Of a stretch of 64,000 nt of DNA, positions 22,372-32,432 are shown piece after piece (within the stretch, counting starts at the first letter, position 1; every line of letters begins with the position of its first letter). The translations under genes were made by a program, and so were the position numbers. Under the pieces are notes generated by a model. The model saw only the letters and a program-made list of their open reading frames with translations. It was not told the DNA's origin and searched no databases. The DNA comes from Chitinophagaceae bacterium (GTDB lineage Bacteria; Bacteroidota; Bacteroidia; Chitinophagales; Chitinophagaceae): NCBI GenBank assembly GCA_016719815.1, contig JADJYK010000004.1:248001-312000 (forward strand), written 5' to 3'.

Positions 22372-22740
22372 TGGAGGTGACCGGATTCGAACCGGTGTCC
22401 AAACATATTCTGTAAAAGTCTTCTACATGTTTATTTTGTTTTGTTATGTCGGGAATTAACTGGAAACAAACAACCGATTAATTCCTTAGCTGAATGAGTC
22501 TTAAGCAACCGGCACAGCCTGTGGTTGCAGCAACTTGTTTTGTTTTTAAGTCGGCGGCGGGGCATGGTAACAAGTCAACCGGCCCGGCGGCCCAAATGAC
22601 TACTTAATCACTGATTAAGCAGCCATGGCATACTGAGTATTGCCATTTATAGTTTTCGTATTCAGATTAAACTGCTAATTACGCAACGCAGTACATGCTT
22701 ATACTTTCAAAGACCTATGCTGTCAAAACCAAACACCCCC
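22372..22740 (-). ncRNA. ssrA: Transfer-messenger RNA (tmRNA)
   Basis: The 5' end GGGGGTG (22740-22734) pairs with CACCTCC near the 3' end (22379-22373), forming the acceptor stem, and a T-arm with GGTTCGAATCC precedes the 3' end. The tag frame ends in codons for NGNTQYAMAA followed by TAA (near 22622-22650). CCA is not encoded. tmRNA rescues stalled ribosomes and tags the nascent chain for proteolysis. The exact resume codon was not fixed. Confidence 0.93.
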
Positions 22741-22865
22741 ATCAAGAAGTCAGAAGTATGAAATATTTCAACATCGAACTTTCACTTCATTTTATAAATT
22801 ATAAAGACAAAGAAACTTTCCACAAATTCTAAACCTTAAGTCCTAAACCTATTAGCCTTTCAGCA

Positions 22866-24237
22866 CTACCTCCCCCATCCAAACCAGTCATTACCATTCG
22901 CATACAACATTAATGCCAGTAAAATAACCATCCCTGCAATTTGGGCATATTCCATAAACTTATCACTTAGCTTTCTGCCGGTTATCATTTCCCATAATGT
23001 AAACATTACATGTCCTCCATCTAAACCGGGTATGGGAAGGATATTCATAAATGCCAGAATTACTGACAACATGGCTGTCATTTTCCAGAACCATTCCCAA
23101 TCCCATGATGAAGAAAAAATAGAACCCATAGCTTTAAAACCACCCACCCCCTTATAACCACCAGTGCTGGGGTTTACAATAGCTTTAAACTGTGCAATAT
23201 AATCCCGTAATTCGGTAAAAGTCATTTTTACACCTGCCGGAAATGCCGGGAAAAAGCTATACTTCGTTATCTCCAGCTTTAACCATCCCAGGCTATCTAA
23301 TTGTTTCATGTTTGTGAAAGCATAAAATCCAATTTGTCCTTCATTATTAACATGTGTAACAAAGCTTGTATCAACACCATTTCTTTTTACCGTTAACAGC
23401 ACATCCTTATTTTTCTTCGTTTCAAGTATGTCAGACATCTCATCATAAAAGAAAAATTAGCAGAGTCTATCCCTACTATGTAATCATGCTTTCTTAATCC
23501 TGCTTTGTAAGCACCGGTAGTATCGCTTACTTTAGCTACTAATACCGGAACACGGGGTTCAATAAATCCTTTTCTTCGCTGGTTTTTGTTTTCAACCAGT
23601 TGGCCGATGAAATTTTCTGGCAATTGTAATTCCATTAGTTTACCGTCTCTTTCAATCTGTACATGCTCTGCTGTAATCAATTTCTTTTTAAACCTAGTAA
23701 GGTCATACACTTCTTTACCATCCACACCAATAATTTTATCCCCATTCTTAAAGCCAATTTTCATTAAAGTACTGTCTCCGATATGAACGCCATACTTCAT
23801 AGAACTGGATGGTACTTTCTTATCACCCCACACCATCAGGATAAATGAATAAACAACAAATGCTGTCAGAATATTCATAATAACACCACCCAGCATAACT
23901 ATCAGACGTTGCCAAGCAGGCTTACTTCTGAATTCCCAGGGCTGTGGTGGCTGTTTCATCTGTTCTTTGTCCATGCTCTCGTCAATCATCCCGGATATTT
24001 TTACATATCCGCCCAATGGAAGCCAGCCTATTCCATACTCGGTATCGCCTTTCTTTTTCTTAAAAGAGAAAACCACGGATCAAAAAACAAATAAAACTTC
24101 TCTACACGGCACTTAAACCAGCGGGCAGTTATATAATGCCCAAACTCATGCAGAATAACAAGGATAGAAAGGGACAGTATCAGTTGTCCGGCCTTAATTC
24201 CAACTTCAGCCCAGTTAATTGCTAATAAATTCATCAT
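22866..24237 (-). CDS. rseP: RseP-type site-2 zinc metalloprotease (frame broken by indels)
   Basis: Membrane-embedded protease that cleaves membrane substrates inside the bilayer. HEFGH (zinc site) lies near residue 30 and LDGGHVMF (third zinc ligand) in the C-terminal part, with a PDZ-like domain between (MKYGVHIGDS, GDKIIGVDGKEV). Indels near 24058-24070 and near 23447 split it into three open frames; across them the sequence reads PWFSFKKKKGDTEYGIGW and YDEMSDILETKKNKDV. It lies 66 bases after dxr on the same strand, an order common in Bacteroidota. Confidence 0.9.
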
Positions 24238-24303
24238 CGTTTATTAAAATAAAATCCCGATTCTTATCGGGACCAAACCTGCATGAAGGTTCAGATACTT
24301 GTT

Positions 24304-25305
24304 TTATAACTTAATTATATCGGCGGCAAAATTACGGGCCTCGCCGTCGCTTTCAAAATATTCCTCTAAAGTAGGGTTTGCTATAAAAGGGATCATCTCC
24401 ATAGTCTTTTCTATCACATTTGTCATATCAAGAAAATTAACCCTGTTGCGCAAAAAAGCAAAGACGGCAATTTCATTTGCTGCGTTCATTACACATGGCA
24501 AATTACCTCCTCTTTGCGCTTTAATACTGCCGTCCTCAAACTGCACCATACTGTGAATTATACTTTGCGGGTGAATTACAACCTGTATTTGTTCAGGTTT
24601 TAGATTAAATAACCATTTTGCCTCAATCATTTCAAGCCCCTTGTTCATTAGCGTGGCAGAGTCAATGGTTATTTTTGCTCCCATACTCCAATTAGGATGT
24701 TGCAGGGCATGCTCTCTTTTTACATTTACAAGGTAATTTGGCTTTCGGCCTATAAAAGGTCCGCCGGAGGCAGTGAGGATGATTTTCTCAATTCTATTCC
24801 TGGTTTCACCCACCAGGCATTGAAAAATGGCCGAATGTTCCGAGTCGACAGGAATTACCGGTAATCGGTTTTCTACGGCCAGTTTCATCACAATATCACC
24901 GGCAACAACCAAAGTTTCTTTGTTTGCAAGTGCTATTGCTTTACCCGCCTGAACTGCCCGAATAGTAGGTTTGAGTCCTGCATACCCCACAATAGCTGCC
25001 AGCATCATATCATAGCAATCCATTGCAGCTACTTCTTCCAGTGCCTTTTCACCTGCAAAAACCTTAACATCGGTGGCAGCAAGTGCTTCCTTAACTTTTG
25101 TGTATTTTTTTTCGTCGCCTATAACCACCGCATTGGGAATAAATTGCAATGCCTGTTGAACCAGCAATTCATCATTACTTTGGGCAGTCAGGATTTCAGC
25201 AGAAAACAAATCCGGGTTAGCTGCAATCACTTCGAGGGCCTGTGTTCCAATTGAACCAGTAGAACCAAATATGGCAATACGTTTTTGTCTTTTTTCTGAA
25301 TTCAT
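24304..25305 (-). CDS. dxr: 1-deoxy-D-xylulose-5-phosphate reductoisomerase with internal deletion
   Basis: Second enzyme of the MEP isoprenoid pathway: NADPH-dependent conversion of DXP to MEP. NADPH site GSTGSIGTQAL is at residue 15; VDSEHSAIFQ (metal Asp/Glu) and HPNWSMGAKITIDSATLMNKGLE (active site) are intact. At 333 residues it is about 55 shorter than usual. The normal sequence between DGSIKAQ and the segment before GGNLPCVMNAANE (the LGxPDMxxPI block and following helices) is absent, and the junction is at about 24508-24516, in frame. The C-terminal helical domain follows normally. Confidence 0.9.
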   Translation of the reverse strand: MNSEKRQKRIAIFGSTGSIGTQALEVIAANPDLFSAEILTAQSNDELLVQQALQFIPNAVVIGDEKKYTKVKEALAATDVKVFAGEKALEEVAAMDCYDMMLAAIVGYAGLKPTIRAVQAGKAIALANKETLVVAGDIVMKLAVENRLPVIPVDSEHSAIFQCLVGETRNRIEKIILTASGGPFIGRKPNYLVNVKREHALQHPNWSMGAKITIDSATLMNKGLEMIEAKWLFNLKPEQIQVVIHPQSIIHSMVQFEDGSIKAQRGGNLPCVMNAANEIAVFAFLRNRVNFLDMTNVIEKTMEMIPFIANPTLEEYFESDGEARNFAADIIKL

Positions 25306-25316
25306 TTAAAATGATT

Positions 25317-26808
25317 TCATACAGCAAAATGTGTTAATTCATCTGCGATCTTTCGGTCATTACTAAGCCTTGGTACTTTGTTTTGACCACCTAATTTACC
25401 AATTGATTTCATATAATCAATAAATCCATTTTTTCTTATCGCTGTGATTTTCAAAGGCCTAAGAATATTTCCTGCAATTAAATCATCATAATAGGCATTT
25501 TTATTTCGTAAAGCGGTATCCAAATCTGCTGCCAATAAATCAATATTTAAAGGCAGTTCTTCAAACTCGATTAACCATTCATGAAACGATTTTCCGGTAT
25601 CGGTACTTACAAAAGGGGCCACTGTAAATTCTGTAATCTGCAAATTATGCTTTTCTGTAATCAGCAACATACTTGCTTCTACTTCCTCACCGATTACATG
25701 TTCCCCAAATGCCGAAATAAAATGCTTGGTTCTGCCGGTTACTACAAGCCGGTAAGGATTAAGTGAAACAAACTTTACAGTGTCGCCAATATTATAGCCC
25801 CATAGCCCTGCATTATTGTTAATAATGAGCGCATAGTTTACACCAACTTCCACGTCTTTCAGTGACAGACGGGCCGGATTTTCATTAAATATCTCTCCGG
25901 CAGGTACAAACTCAAAGAATATCCCGCTATTCGTGTTCAGCAACAATCCTTCGGCATCCTGTGAATCCTGAAAAGCAAAAAACCTTCGCTGGCCGGAAAT
26001 AGTTCTATCGTATCAATTTTTTACCAATGCTTTCAAATAGCTTCGCACTGTATGGCTCAAAGTTTACCCCACCCTGCACCATCACCGAAAAATTTGGAAA
26101 AAGCTCACCTACCTTCTTTCCGCTTCTTTTAATTAGCTCGTCAAAATACATCTGCATCCATGGCGGAATACCGCTGATCAATGTCATATTCTGATTTATT
26201 GTCTCATCAACAATTTTATTCAGTTTTGTTTCCCAGTCATCAATACAATTGGTCTCGTAGGAAGGCATCTGATTCGTTCGCAGATATTTGGGCACATGGT
26301 GATTAACGATACCACTCAATCTGCCTGTAGGGATTCCTCCCACTCTTTCCAACTCTGGTGAGCCGGAAAGAAAAATCATCTTGCCATCTGCAAACTTACT
26401 ATTGCCCGTTTCTGCCATATAACACAGAAGCGCATTTCTTGCAGTGTTAATATGGTTAGGGATTGATTCCTTTGTAATCGGAATATATTTTGTGCCACTT
26501 GTGGTTCCCGAAGTCTTTGCAAAATATATAGGCCTGCCCTTCCACAGCACATTGTGTTTTCCTTCTTTTATCATGTCGATCCACGGACTTATTTGTTCAT
26601 AATCCCGGACAGGCATCGCCTGTCTGAATTCTTCATATGAGTTAACCGTGCTCAACCCGGCTTCTTTTCCAATCAGGGTGTCTCTTCCTGTTTTCAATAA
26701 ATAGCGCAAGATGACATCCTGATCGGCCAGGGCACTCTTCATCCCCTTCCTGATACCCTTATATATATATGAAGCGAATGGCTTGGCTAAAACCGATTTA
26801 ATTTTCAT
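25317..26808 (-). CDS. GH3 auxin-responsive-promoter family protein (acyl-adenylate/amide synthetase fold; frame broken)
   Basis: Member of the GH3 family of the ANL-type adenylating enzymes. Visible are FAKTSGTTSGTKYIP (ATP loop, near residue 98), VQGGVNFEPY, and downstream YNIGDTVKFVSLNPYRLVVTGRTKHFISAFGEHV, the ATP/AMP binding segment. Indels near 26018 and 25975 split it in two; across them the frame reads KKIDTIELFPASEGFFAFQ. It follows 11 bases upstream of dxr on the same strand. In plants GH3 proteins join amino acids to hormones; the substrate in bacteria is unknown. Confidence 0.88.
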
Positions 26809-26994
26809 TTTTCAAACTTTACAATTGAAAACCAGCTCCTTAAAAGAACATTTTGACTTAACATGGCCGATGACCTCAATCCAAAACCGGGAAATAAGTC
26901 ATTAAAAAGGCTGTTTTCGTTTAGAGTTTACAAATATAAAGCTTGGAGAGCCAAAACAGGAGGCTGATATTGTTTATAAATCTTTAATTCGCAG

Positions 26995-27025
26995 TTTGCC
27001 ACTTCAAATTTTACCCTTACCTTTG
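26995..27025 (+). promoter_or_regulatory. Promoter of rplU-rpmA
   Basis: TTTG at 26995-26998 and TACCTTTG at 27018-27025 are 19 bases apart, an exact match to the Bacteroidota primary sigma pattern TTTG-N19-TAnnTTTG, 20 bases before the rplU start. Confidence 0.72.
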
Positions 27026-27044
27026 CCGTCCTAATTTTTATAGT

Positions 27045-27344
27045 ATGATAGCCGTAGTAAAAGTTGCCGGACAGCAATATAAAGTTGAAAAAGACCAGAC
27101 TTTATACGTTCCCCATGTAGAGGGTAACGCCGGAGATAAAATTGATCTTGAAGTTTTGCTGGCCGATGCAGGCGGCAACTTGTCTGTTGGTTCTGCAGTA
27201 AATGCAAAAGTTCAGGCAGAAATTCTTGACCACGTAAAAGGTGATACTGTGATAGCTTACAAACAAAAAAGAAGAAAGGGTTTTCACAAAAAGAAAGGTC
27301 ACAGAACTGCCTACACAAAAATTAAAGTAACAAGTATTGCTTAA
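27045..27344 (+). CDS. rplU: 50S ribosomal protein L21
   Basis: Complete 99-residue L21, starting MIAVVKVAGQQYKVEKDQ and ending in the typical GHRTAYTKIKVTSI. It binds 23S rRNA. It precedes rpmA by 59 bases on the same strand, the usual order. Confidence 0.97.
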   Translation: MIAVVKVAGQQYKVEKDQTLYVPHVEGNAGDKIDLEVLLADAGGNLSVGSAVNAKVQAEILDHVKGDTVIAYKQKRRKGFHKKKGHRTAYTKIKVTSIA

Positions 27345-27403
27345 TTCAGGCCAACATCAAAACTTGTTCATTAATTAACTTATCAACTAATAAACAATAA
27401 ACA

Positions 27404-27664
27404 ATGGCACATAAAAAAGGTGAAGGTAGTGTAAAGAATGGTCGTGATTCCCAAAGTAAACGTCTTGGCGTTAAAATCTTTGGTGGTCAACCTGCTGTTT
27501 CGGGAAGCATTATCGTTCGTCAGCGTGGAACTGTTTATCATCCCGGCAAAAATGTTGGAGTTGGAAGAGACTATACATTGTTTGCTTTGAATGATGGTGT
27601 TGTTGAATTTCGTAAAGGAAAAGACAACAAAACAATTGTTTCAGTTAACATCGCTGAGGCGTAA
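27404..27664 (+). CDS. rpmA: 50S ribosomal protein L27
   Basis: Complete 86-residue L27 beginning MAHKKGEGSVKNGRDSQSK, with GGQPAVSGSIIVRQRG. It supports the peptidyl transferase centre. It begins directly with the mature-type MAHKKG end and shows no cleavable extension. Confidence 0.97.
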   Translation: MAHKKGEGSVKNGRDSQSKRLGVKIFGGQPAVSGSIIVRQRGTVYHPGKNVGVGRDYTLFALNDGVVEFRKGKDNKTIVSVNIAEA

Positions 27665-27771
27665 TGATGATTGCACCTTATAACTTTTGTGGAAAAAAAA
27701 TTTGGGTGGTATAAAATAATTATTATTTTTACTACGCAAACCCATTTTTACTAACCTAAAATTCTAAAAAA

Positions 27772-27900
27772 ATGGCAACAAAGAAAAAAGCAGTTAAAAA
27801 AGCTGCTCCTAAGAAAGCGGTTAAGAAAGCTGCTCCTAAGAAAGCTGCTAAGAAAGCTGCTCCTAAGAAAGCTGCTAAGAAAGCTGCTAAGAAAAAATAA
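27772..27900 (+). CDS. Small Lys/Ala/Pro-rich histone H1-like protein
   Basis: A 42-residue reading frame from ATG at 27772 to TAA at 27900. Nearly all residues are Lys, Ala, Pro or Val, built from repeats of KKAAPKKA and KKAA, like the C-terminal tail of histone H1 and bacterial Hc1-type proteins. Half of it is Lys, so it is likely to bind DNA or RNA non-specifically. It follows rpmA and precedes a strong terminator, so it may have its own promoter in 27665-27771. Repeat copies are nearly identical at DNA level (AAGAAAGCTGCT units), which suggests copy-number variation. Confidence 0.75.
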   Translation: MATKKKAVKKAAPKKAVKKAAPKKAAKKAAPKKAAKKAAKKK

Positions 27901-27930
27901 GTTTAAGAAAAGCTTAAACGTTATAAGAAA

Positions 27931-27956
27931 GTCCTCCGGTTTCGGAGGACTTTTTT
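27931..27956 (+). terminator. Rho-independent terminator after the H1-like gene
   Basis: GTCCTCCG and CGGAGGAC form an 8-base stem with a GTTT loop (27931-27950) followed by six T. A second short hairpin, GTTTAAG/CTTAAAC, lies just upstream at 27901-27919. Confidence 0.88.
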
Positions 27957-28012
27957 ATGTTCTGCATCTTATACAAAAACTCACATGATGGGTATTATAG
28001 TAATTTAGTGCT

Positions 28013-29680
28013 ATGGACAACAACGCTATTGCAGATAATTTTTCTATGCTCGCCAGGTTAATAGACATACATGGCGATAACTCATTTAAGAGTAAAACCT
28101 ATGCAGCGGCAGCCTTTACAATTGAAAAACTGACTGTACAGCTTGCGAATACACCCAGAGAAAAATTATTCTCAATAAAAGGCATTGGAGAAAGCACAGG
28201 CAAAAAGGTTGTTGAATTACTTGAAACCGGGAAATTGGAAATTCTTGACGAATACATAAAAAATACCCCGCCCGGCGTTATAGAAATGCTTAACATCAAA
28301 GGTCTTGGACCAAAGAAAATTAATACCATCTGGAAGGTGATGGAGATTGATTCATTAGGCGAACTGCTGTACGCCTGCAATGAAAACAGGCTCACCCGGT
28401 TTAAAGGCTTTGGGGAAACAACTCAAAAAAACATACCACAGGGTATCGAATTTTACTTTTCAAACCAGGGTTATTTTTTATACGCAGAACTGGAAGAAAT
28501 ATTTCCACAGGTAGAAAATTATCTGAAAAGAATTTTTACCTCAGAAAAAGTACATATAACCGGAAAATACAGAAGACAAGAACTGGTTATTGAAGAACTG
28601 GAATTCGTGGTACTTGAATCAAATGCTGTTATTAAGCCAAAATTCCAGACTGCACAACCTCCTGAACTCATCCATGAAACAGAAAACAGCATCCAGTATA
28701 AGTTAAAGAACGGACTAAAGCTCCATTTGTACACTGGAGGCAATAATATGGCAGCAGAATTGTTCAGAACAACCGGGAATTCGGATTTCTTAACCGCCTT
28801 TACTGAAGCATTTCCAGACCTTAGCTTCAATTCGCTCAAAGGTGAATCAGACAAGGCAGTATTTGAGATACTTGATATGCCTTTCATACCTCCTTGCCTG
28901 AGAGAAGAAAAAGCTATAATTGATAAAGCCCAAAAAGGCCAATTACCGGCTCTCATTCAGCCTGAAGACATCCGTTCTGTCATACACTCACACAGCAACT
29001 GGAGTGATGGTGCAAATTCCATCGGGGAAATGGCAGAAGAATGCATCAGGAAAGGCTTAGAATACCTCGTAATCTCCGACCATTCGAAAACTGCTGCTTA
29101 TGCTAATGGCCTGAAAGAAGACAGGATTGCAGAACAGCATAAATACATTGATGTCATCAACAATAAATTAAGTCCATTCAAAGTGTTTAAGAGTATTGAA
29201 AGCGATATTCTGAACGACGGCAGCCTCGACTATTCTGAAAATGTACTAAAGACATTCGACCTTGTGATAGCATCTGTACATAGTAATCTTGGCATGACAG
29301 AAGAAAAAGCGAACCAGCGTTTGCTGAAAGCAATAGAGAATCCATATACCAGAATTCTCGGCCACATGACAGGCCGGCTGCTGCTTAGCAGAAATGGATA
29401 CCCGGTTAATCATAAACTGATTATTGATGCCTGTGCAGCGAACAATGTAGTTGTTGAAATTAATGCCCATCCCAGGAGACTGGATATGGACTGGCGTTGG
29501 GTTGACTATGCTTTGCAAAAAGGTCTACTATTATCTATTAACCCTGACGCTCATTCAACAGACGGATTTCATGATGTAAAATATGGGGTGCTGGCAGCAC
29601 AAAAAGGCGGCTTAACAAAAGAGCACAACCTTAGCAGTTTTAGTTTACAGCAGTTTACCAAATGGCTTAAAAGTAAATAA
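28013..29680 (+). CDS. PolX-type protein: helix-hairpin-helix, degenerate polymerase and PHP phosphoesterase domains
   Basis: A 555-residue protein with the PolX architecture. HhH segments (SIKGIGESTGKKV at about 50, NIKGLGPKKI at about 95) come first. The nucleotidyltransferase part, where family members have GS-RR and a catalytic D-x-D, here reads TGKYRRQELVIEELEF, so the catalytic aspartates appear lost. The C-terminal PHP domain (HSHSNWSDG, SDHSKT, SVHSNLG, NAHPRRLD, NPDAHS) keeps its metal ligands. It therefore looks like a DNA-repair-type phosphoesterase/exonuclease without active polymerase. Confidence 0.88.
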   Translation: MDNNAIADNFSMLARLIDIHGDNSFKSKTYAAAAFTIEKLTVQLANTPREKLFSIKGIGESTGKKVVELLETGKLEILDEYIKNTPPGVIEMLNIKGLGPKKINTIWKVMEIDSLGELLYACNENRLTRFKGFGETTQKNIPQGIEFYFSNQGYFLYAELEEIFPQVENYLKRIFTSEKVHITGKYRRQELVIEELEFVVLESNAVIKPKFQTAQPPELIHETENSIQYKLKNGLKLHLYTGGNNMAAELFRTTGNSDFLTAFTEAFPDLSFNSLKGESDKAVFEILDMPFIPPCLREEKAIIDKAQKGQLPALIQPEDIRSVIHSHSNWSDGANSIGEMAEECIRKGLEYLVISDHSKTAAYANGLKEDRIAEQHKYIDVINNKLSPFKVFKSIESDILNDGSLDYSENVLKTFDLVIASVHSNLGMTEEKANQRLLKAIENPYTRILGHMTGRLLLSRNGYPVNHKLIIDACAANNVVVEINAHPRRLDMDWRWVDYALQKGLLLSINPDAHSTDGFHDVKYGVLAAQKGGLTKEHNLSSFSLQQFTKWLKSK

Positions 29681-29718
29681 CGTAACTTTAGTTCTGCAGT
29701 TTGATTCACTACATTGAA

Positions 29719-30214
29719 ATGGCAGAGACTTATACAACATATTATCAGTCACCAATAGGCTTACTTAAAATTAGTGGCGCTGAAACATACATCAGTGAAG
29801 TGACTTTTTATGATGCTTCCATAAACAATCACCCCGGAACAAACATATACCACCCTGCTTATTAACTGTGTTGAGCAATTAATACAATATTTTAACGGCG
29901 AACTCAGGCATTTCGATCTTCCGCTAAACCAGCCTGGCACAACCTTTCAGCAGGAGGTCTGGAATATTCTGACGCAAATCCCTTTTGGAAAAACAATTAG
30001 CTATCTGGAACTAGCAAGAAAAACCGGCGATTCAAAGGCGACGAGAGCGGTTGCCAATGCGAATGGCAAAAATCATGTTGCAATAATAGTACCCTGTCAC
30101 CGGGTAATAGGCAGCAATAAAGAATTAACTGGTTACGCCGGAGGATTGTGGCGAAAAAAATGGCTACTCGAACATGAAGCTAAAATTGCCCATGGAGTAC
30201 AGACGTTATTCTGA
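29719..30214 (+). CDS. ogt: Methylated-DNA--protein-cysteine S-methyltransferase (frame broken by an indel)
   Basis: Repairs O6-alkylguanine in DNA by suicide transfer to its own cysteine. The first frame starts at ATG 29719 (MAETYTTYYQSPIGLLKI) and stops at about 29863; the rest is in another frame: QQEVWNILTQIPFGKTISY, RAVANANGKN and the active site PCHRV with the acceptor Cys. The frame change lies around 29850-29865. Reconstructed length is about 165 residues, normal for Ogt. Confidence 0.88.
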
Positions 30215-30230
30215 AGATTTTATTCGATCT

Positions 30231-30715
30231 TTACTTCAACTCATCACTTGTAAAAGCAAACGGTAATAACGATCTGGCATCATCAATAATGTATACATCA
30301 CCTTCCTGCCCGCTTAAAATTAAACGTATCGGGGATGATGTCCTGAGTTCGTATTCATGAATGGCCTGGCGGCACATACCACATGGAGAGATGGGATGAT
30401 CACTCTTTACATTCGTACTGTCATAGCTGATAGCAAGTGTTTTAACCGGTACACCGGGAAAAAGTGTTGCAGCAGTTCCAAGCAGTACCCTTTCTGCACA
30501 AATACCAACAGGATAAGATGCATTTTCCTGGTTAGTGCCTGTAACGATCTCGCCATTCTGGAGTAAAGCAGCGGCGCCTACATTAAACTTTGAATAAGGA
30601 GCATAGGCCTGTTTTGTTACCAACCTTGCTTTTCCAATAATGCAGCATCGCTTTCATTTAAATCACTGCTGCTTTCAAATACTTTGTACGCAAATCCGAA
30701 CTTTTTTTCCTTCAT
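30231..30715 (-). CDS. cdd: Cytidine deaminase (5' end frame-broken)
   Basis: Deaminates cytidine/deoxycytidine to uridine in pyrimidine salvage. Zinc site CAER and PCGMCRQ are visible. The likely start is ATG at 30715 (MKEKKFGFAYKVF); a base is missing in the run 30630-30633, so the rest is in another frame from 30623 (VTKQAYAPYSKFNVGAAAL). Reconstructed length about 161 residues. Confidence 0.92.
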
Positions 30716-30776
30716 AATCTTTTCTGTTGAAGACACGAATGCCCCTGACGCTAAGCCAAGGGCATTTAAAAGTACG

Positions 30777-32331
30777 TTATTTTACAACACGGAACAACCT
30801 CTTCCAGCGGGGACCATTCTCATAACTGAACCAAATCAGCCATGCTTTGCCTACAATCCTGTCTTCCGGGACAAAACCCCAGTAACGGCTGTCCTGTGAT
30901 TTGTGCCTGTTATCACCCATCATCCAGTAATAATTCAGTTTAAATGTATAGTTTAAAGCCTCTATATCATTAACGAAAGCTTTTCCATCTTTCACTTCAA
31001 ACTTATTACCCTCATAGAAGCCTATACACCTTTTGTATAATGAAATATTTTTTTGTGTAAGCTGCACTGTTCCCCCTTTCGCAGGTACCCAGATACTTTC
31101 AAAATTATCTCTTGTATTTCTAAAGTAGTTTGTGTCGTAGGGAAATGTATAACCAGATCTTGAAGAGTCAATCTCAGGTAAAACAGACTTTTCATCCACT
31201 CCATTTATTTTTTTCAATTTTTCAACTTCATCAAGGGTAAGATTTGCTTTGTATGTATTACCGCTTACGGTTTGAAAATCGTTAGCCTGTTCATTTTCCT
31301 CATTCATATTAAGTGATATTCCCGCATCACGAAGGTCAAATTCACTCAAAGATTTTGCAGAATTAAAAAAGTAATATGTTGCTGAAGTTGGAGAGACATA
31401 GGCTTTTTGATTGTTTATATAAAGTATTCCATTAACAATCTTCAATGAATCTCCAGCTATGGCAACACATCGCTTAATATAATTGTCAGTCTTATCAACA
31501 GGATGGACTGCTATAGGATAATCAGGATTATTCAATATCTGTTGCCTTCTGGTATCTGACATGGTGCCGTCTAACTCTCTGATCATATCGTAATAAGGCT
31601 GTGCAGACTGAAAACCTGGCAAATTAATTACAGTATCGCCTTCGGGAAAGTTAAATACAACACAATCATTTCTCTTAACAGGTGAAGAAAACCATCTGGT
31701 ATAGGGAATTTTCAGTGCCCCTGAGTAAGACTTTTTGCTGGAACCAAAGGGCATATAGTTGTGAACAAAAGGAAATGAAAGAGGCGTATTGGGTATTCTT
31801 GGGCCATAACTCAACTTGCTGACAAAGAGAAAGTCTTTGATAAGCAAAGTTTTCTCCATTGAAGAGCTTGGAATAGTATAAGCCTCAAAAATGAAAGTAC
31901 GGATCAATGTTGCCGCTACTACCGCAAATATGCCTGCATCAACCCATTCTCGCCAACCTTGTTTTTTGTGTTTTTTTACGCCTTCAGCTCCTATAAATTT
32001 TGGGTTCTCTTTATAAGCAAGATAAGGGAAGTACACTGGCGCTGCGAGTGAAGCTGCAGTATGCGCACCAAAAGAAAACCTGCCAAACACTTTTGCAAAC
32101 TCTATAAAAATACCCGGACTGATAAACCACCCTATAACAGGAATGAATTGCCAAAATACCCAATGCTTTGGTCTTTTTGCTAAATCCTGCATCACCCATG
32201 TGTTATAAAAAGGAATATATGCTTTCCAGGATGGGGCACCGGCTTTTGTAAAAAGCTTTGCGAAGCCGAAAGACGGTAAAAAACAATTAATGTCCCAATA
32301 AGATAAACGATAAAATGTGTTTTGCGGGCAT
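30777..32331 (-). CDS. lepB: Signal peptidase I with extra N-terminal membrane domain
   Basis: Type I signal peptidase. The catalytic Ser is in IPSSSMEKTL, the Lys in YIKRCVAIAGD, and GDNRHKSQDSRYWG is the conserved box near the end. A roughly 110-residue N-terminal membrane module (LFTKAGAPSWKAYIPFYNTW, HWVFWQFIPVIGWFISPG) precedes the peptidase, and the middle has a long insertion (about residues 330-445). Two one-base losses near 32275-32290 hide the true N-terminus; correcting them reads MPAKHILSFILLGTLIVFL from ATG 32331. Without the correction the frame is open further upstream to 32420. Confidence 0.88.
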
Positions 32332-32432
32332 AAGCCGTGTTTTAATGGCGACAAAAATATCAATATTATTTGCCCGCCGGGATAATTAATAATCAAAGTT
32401 TTGCTAAAGCATCCGGTCACTTTGGCATAACA

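Noticed and set aside
27031..27318. Antisense frame over rplU
   Set aside because: It is only the reverse reading of L21, which is unambiguous.
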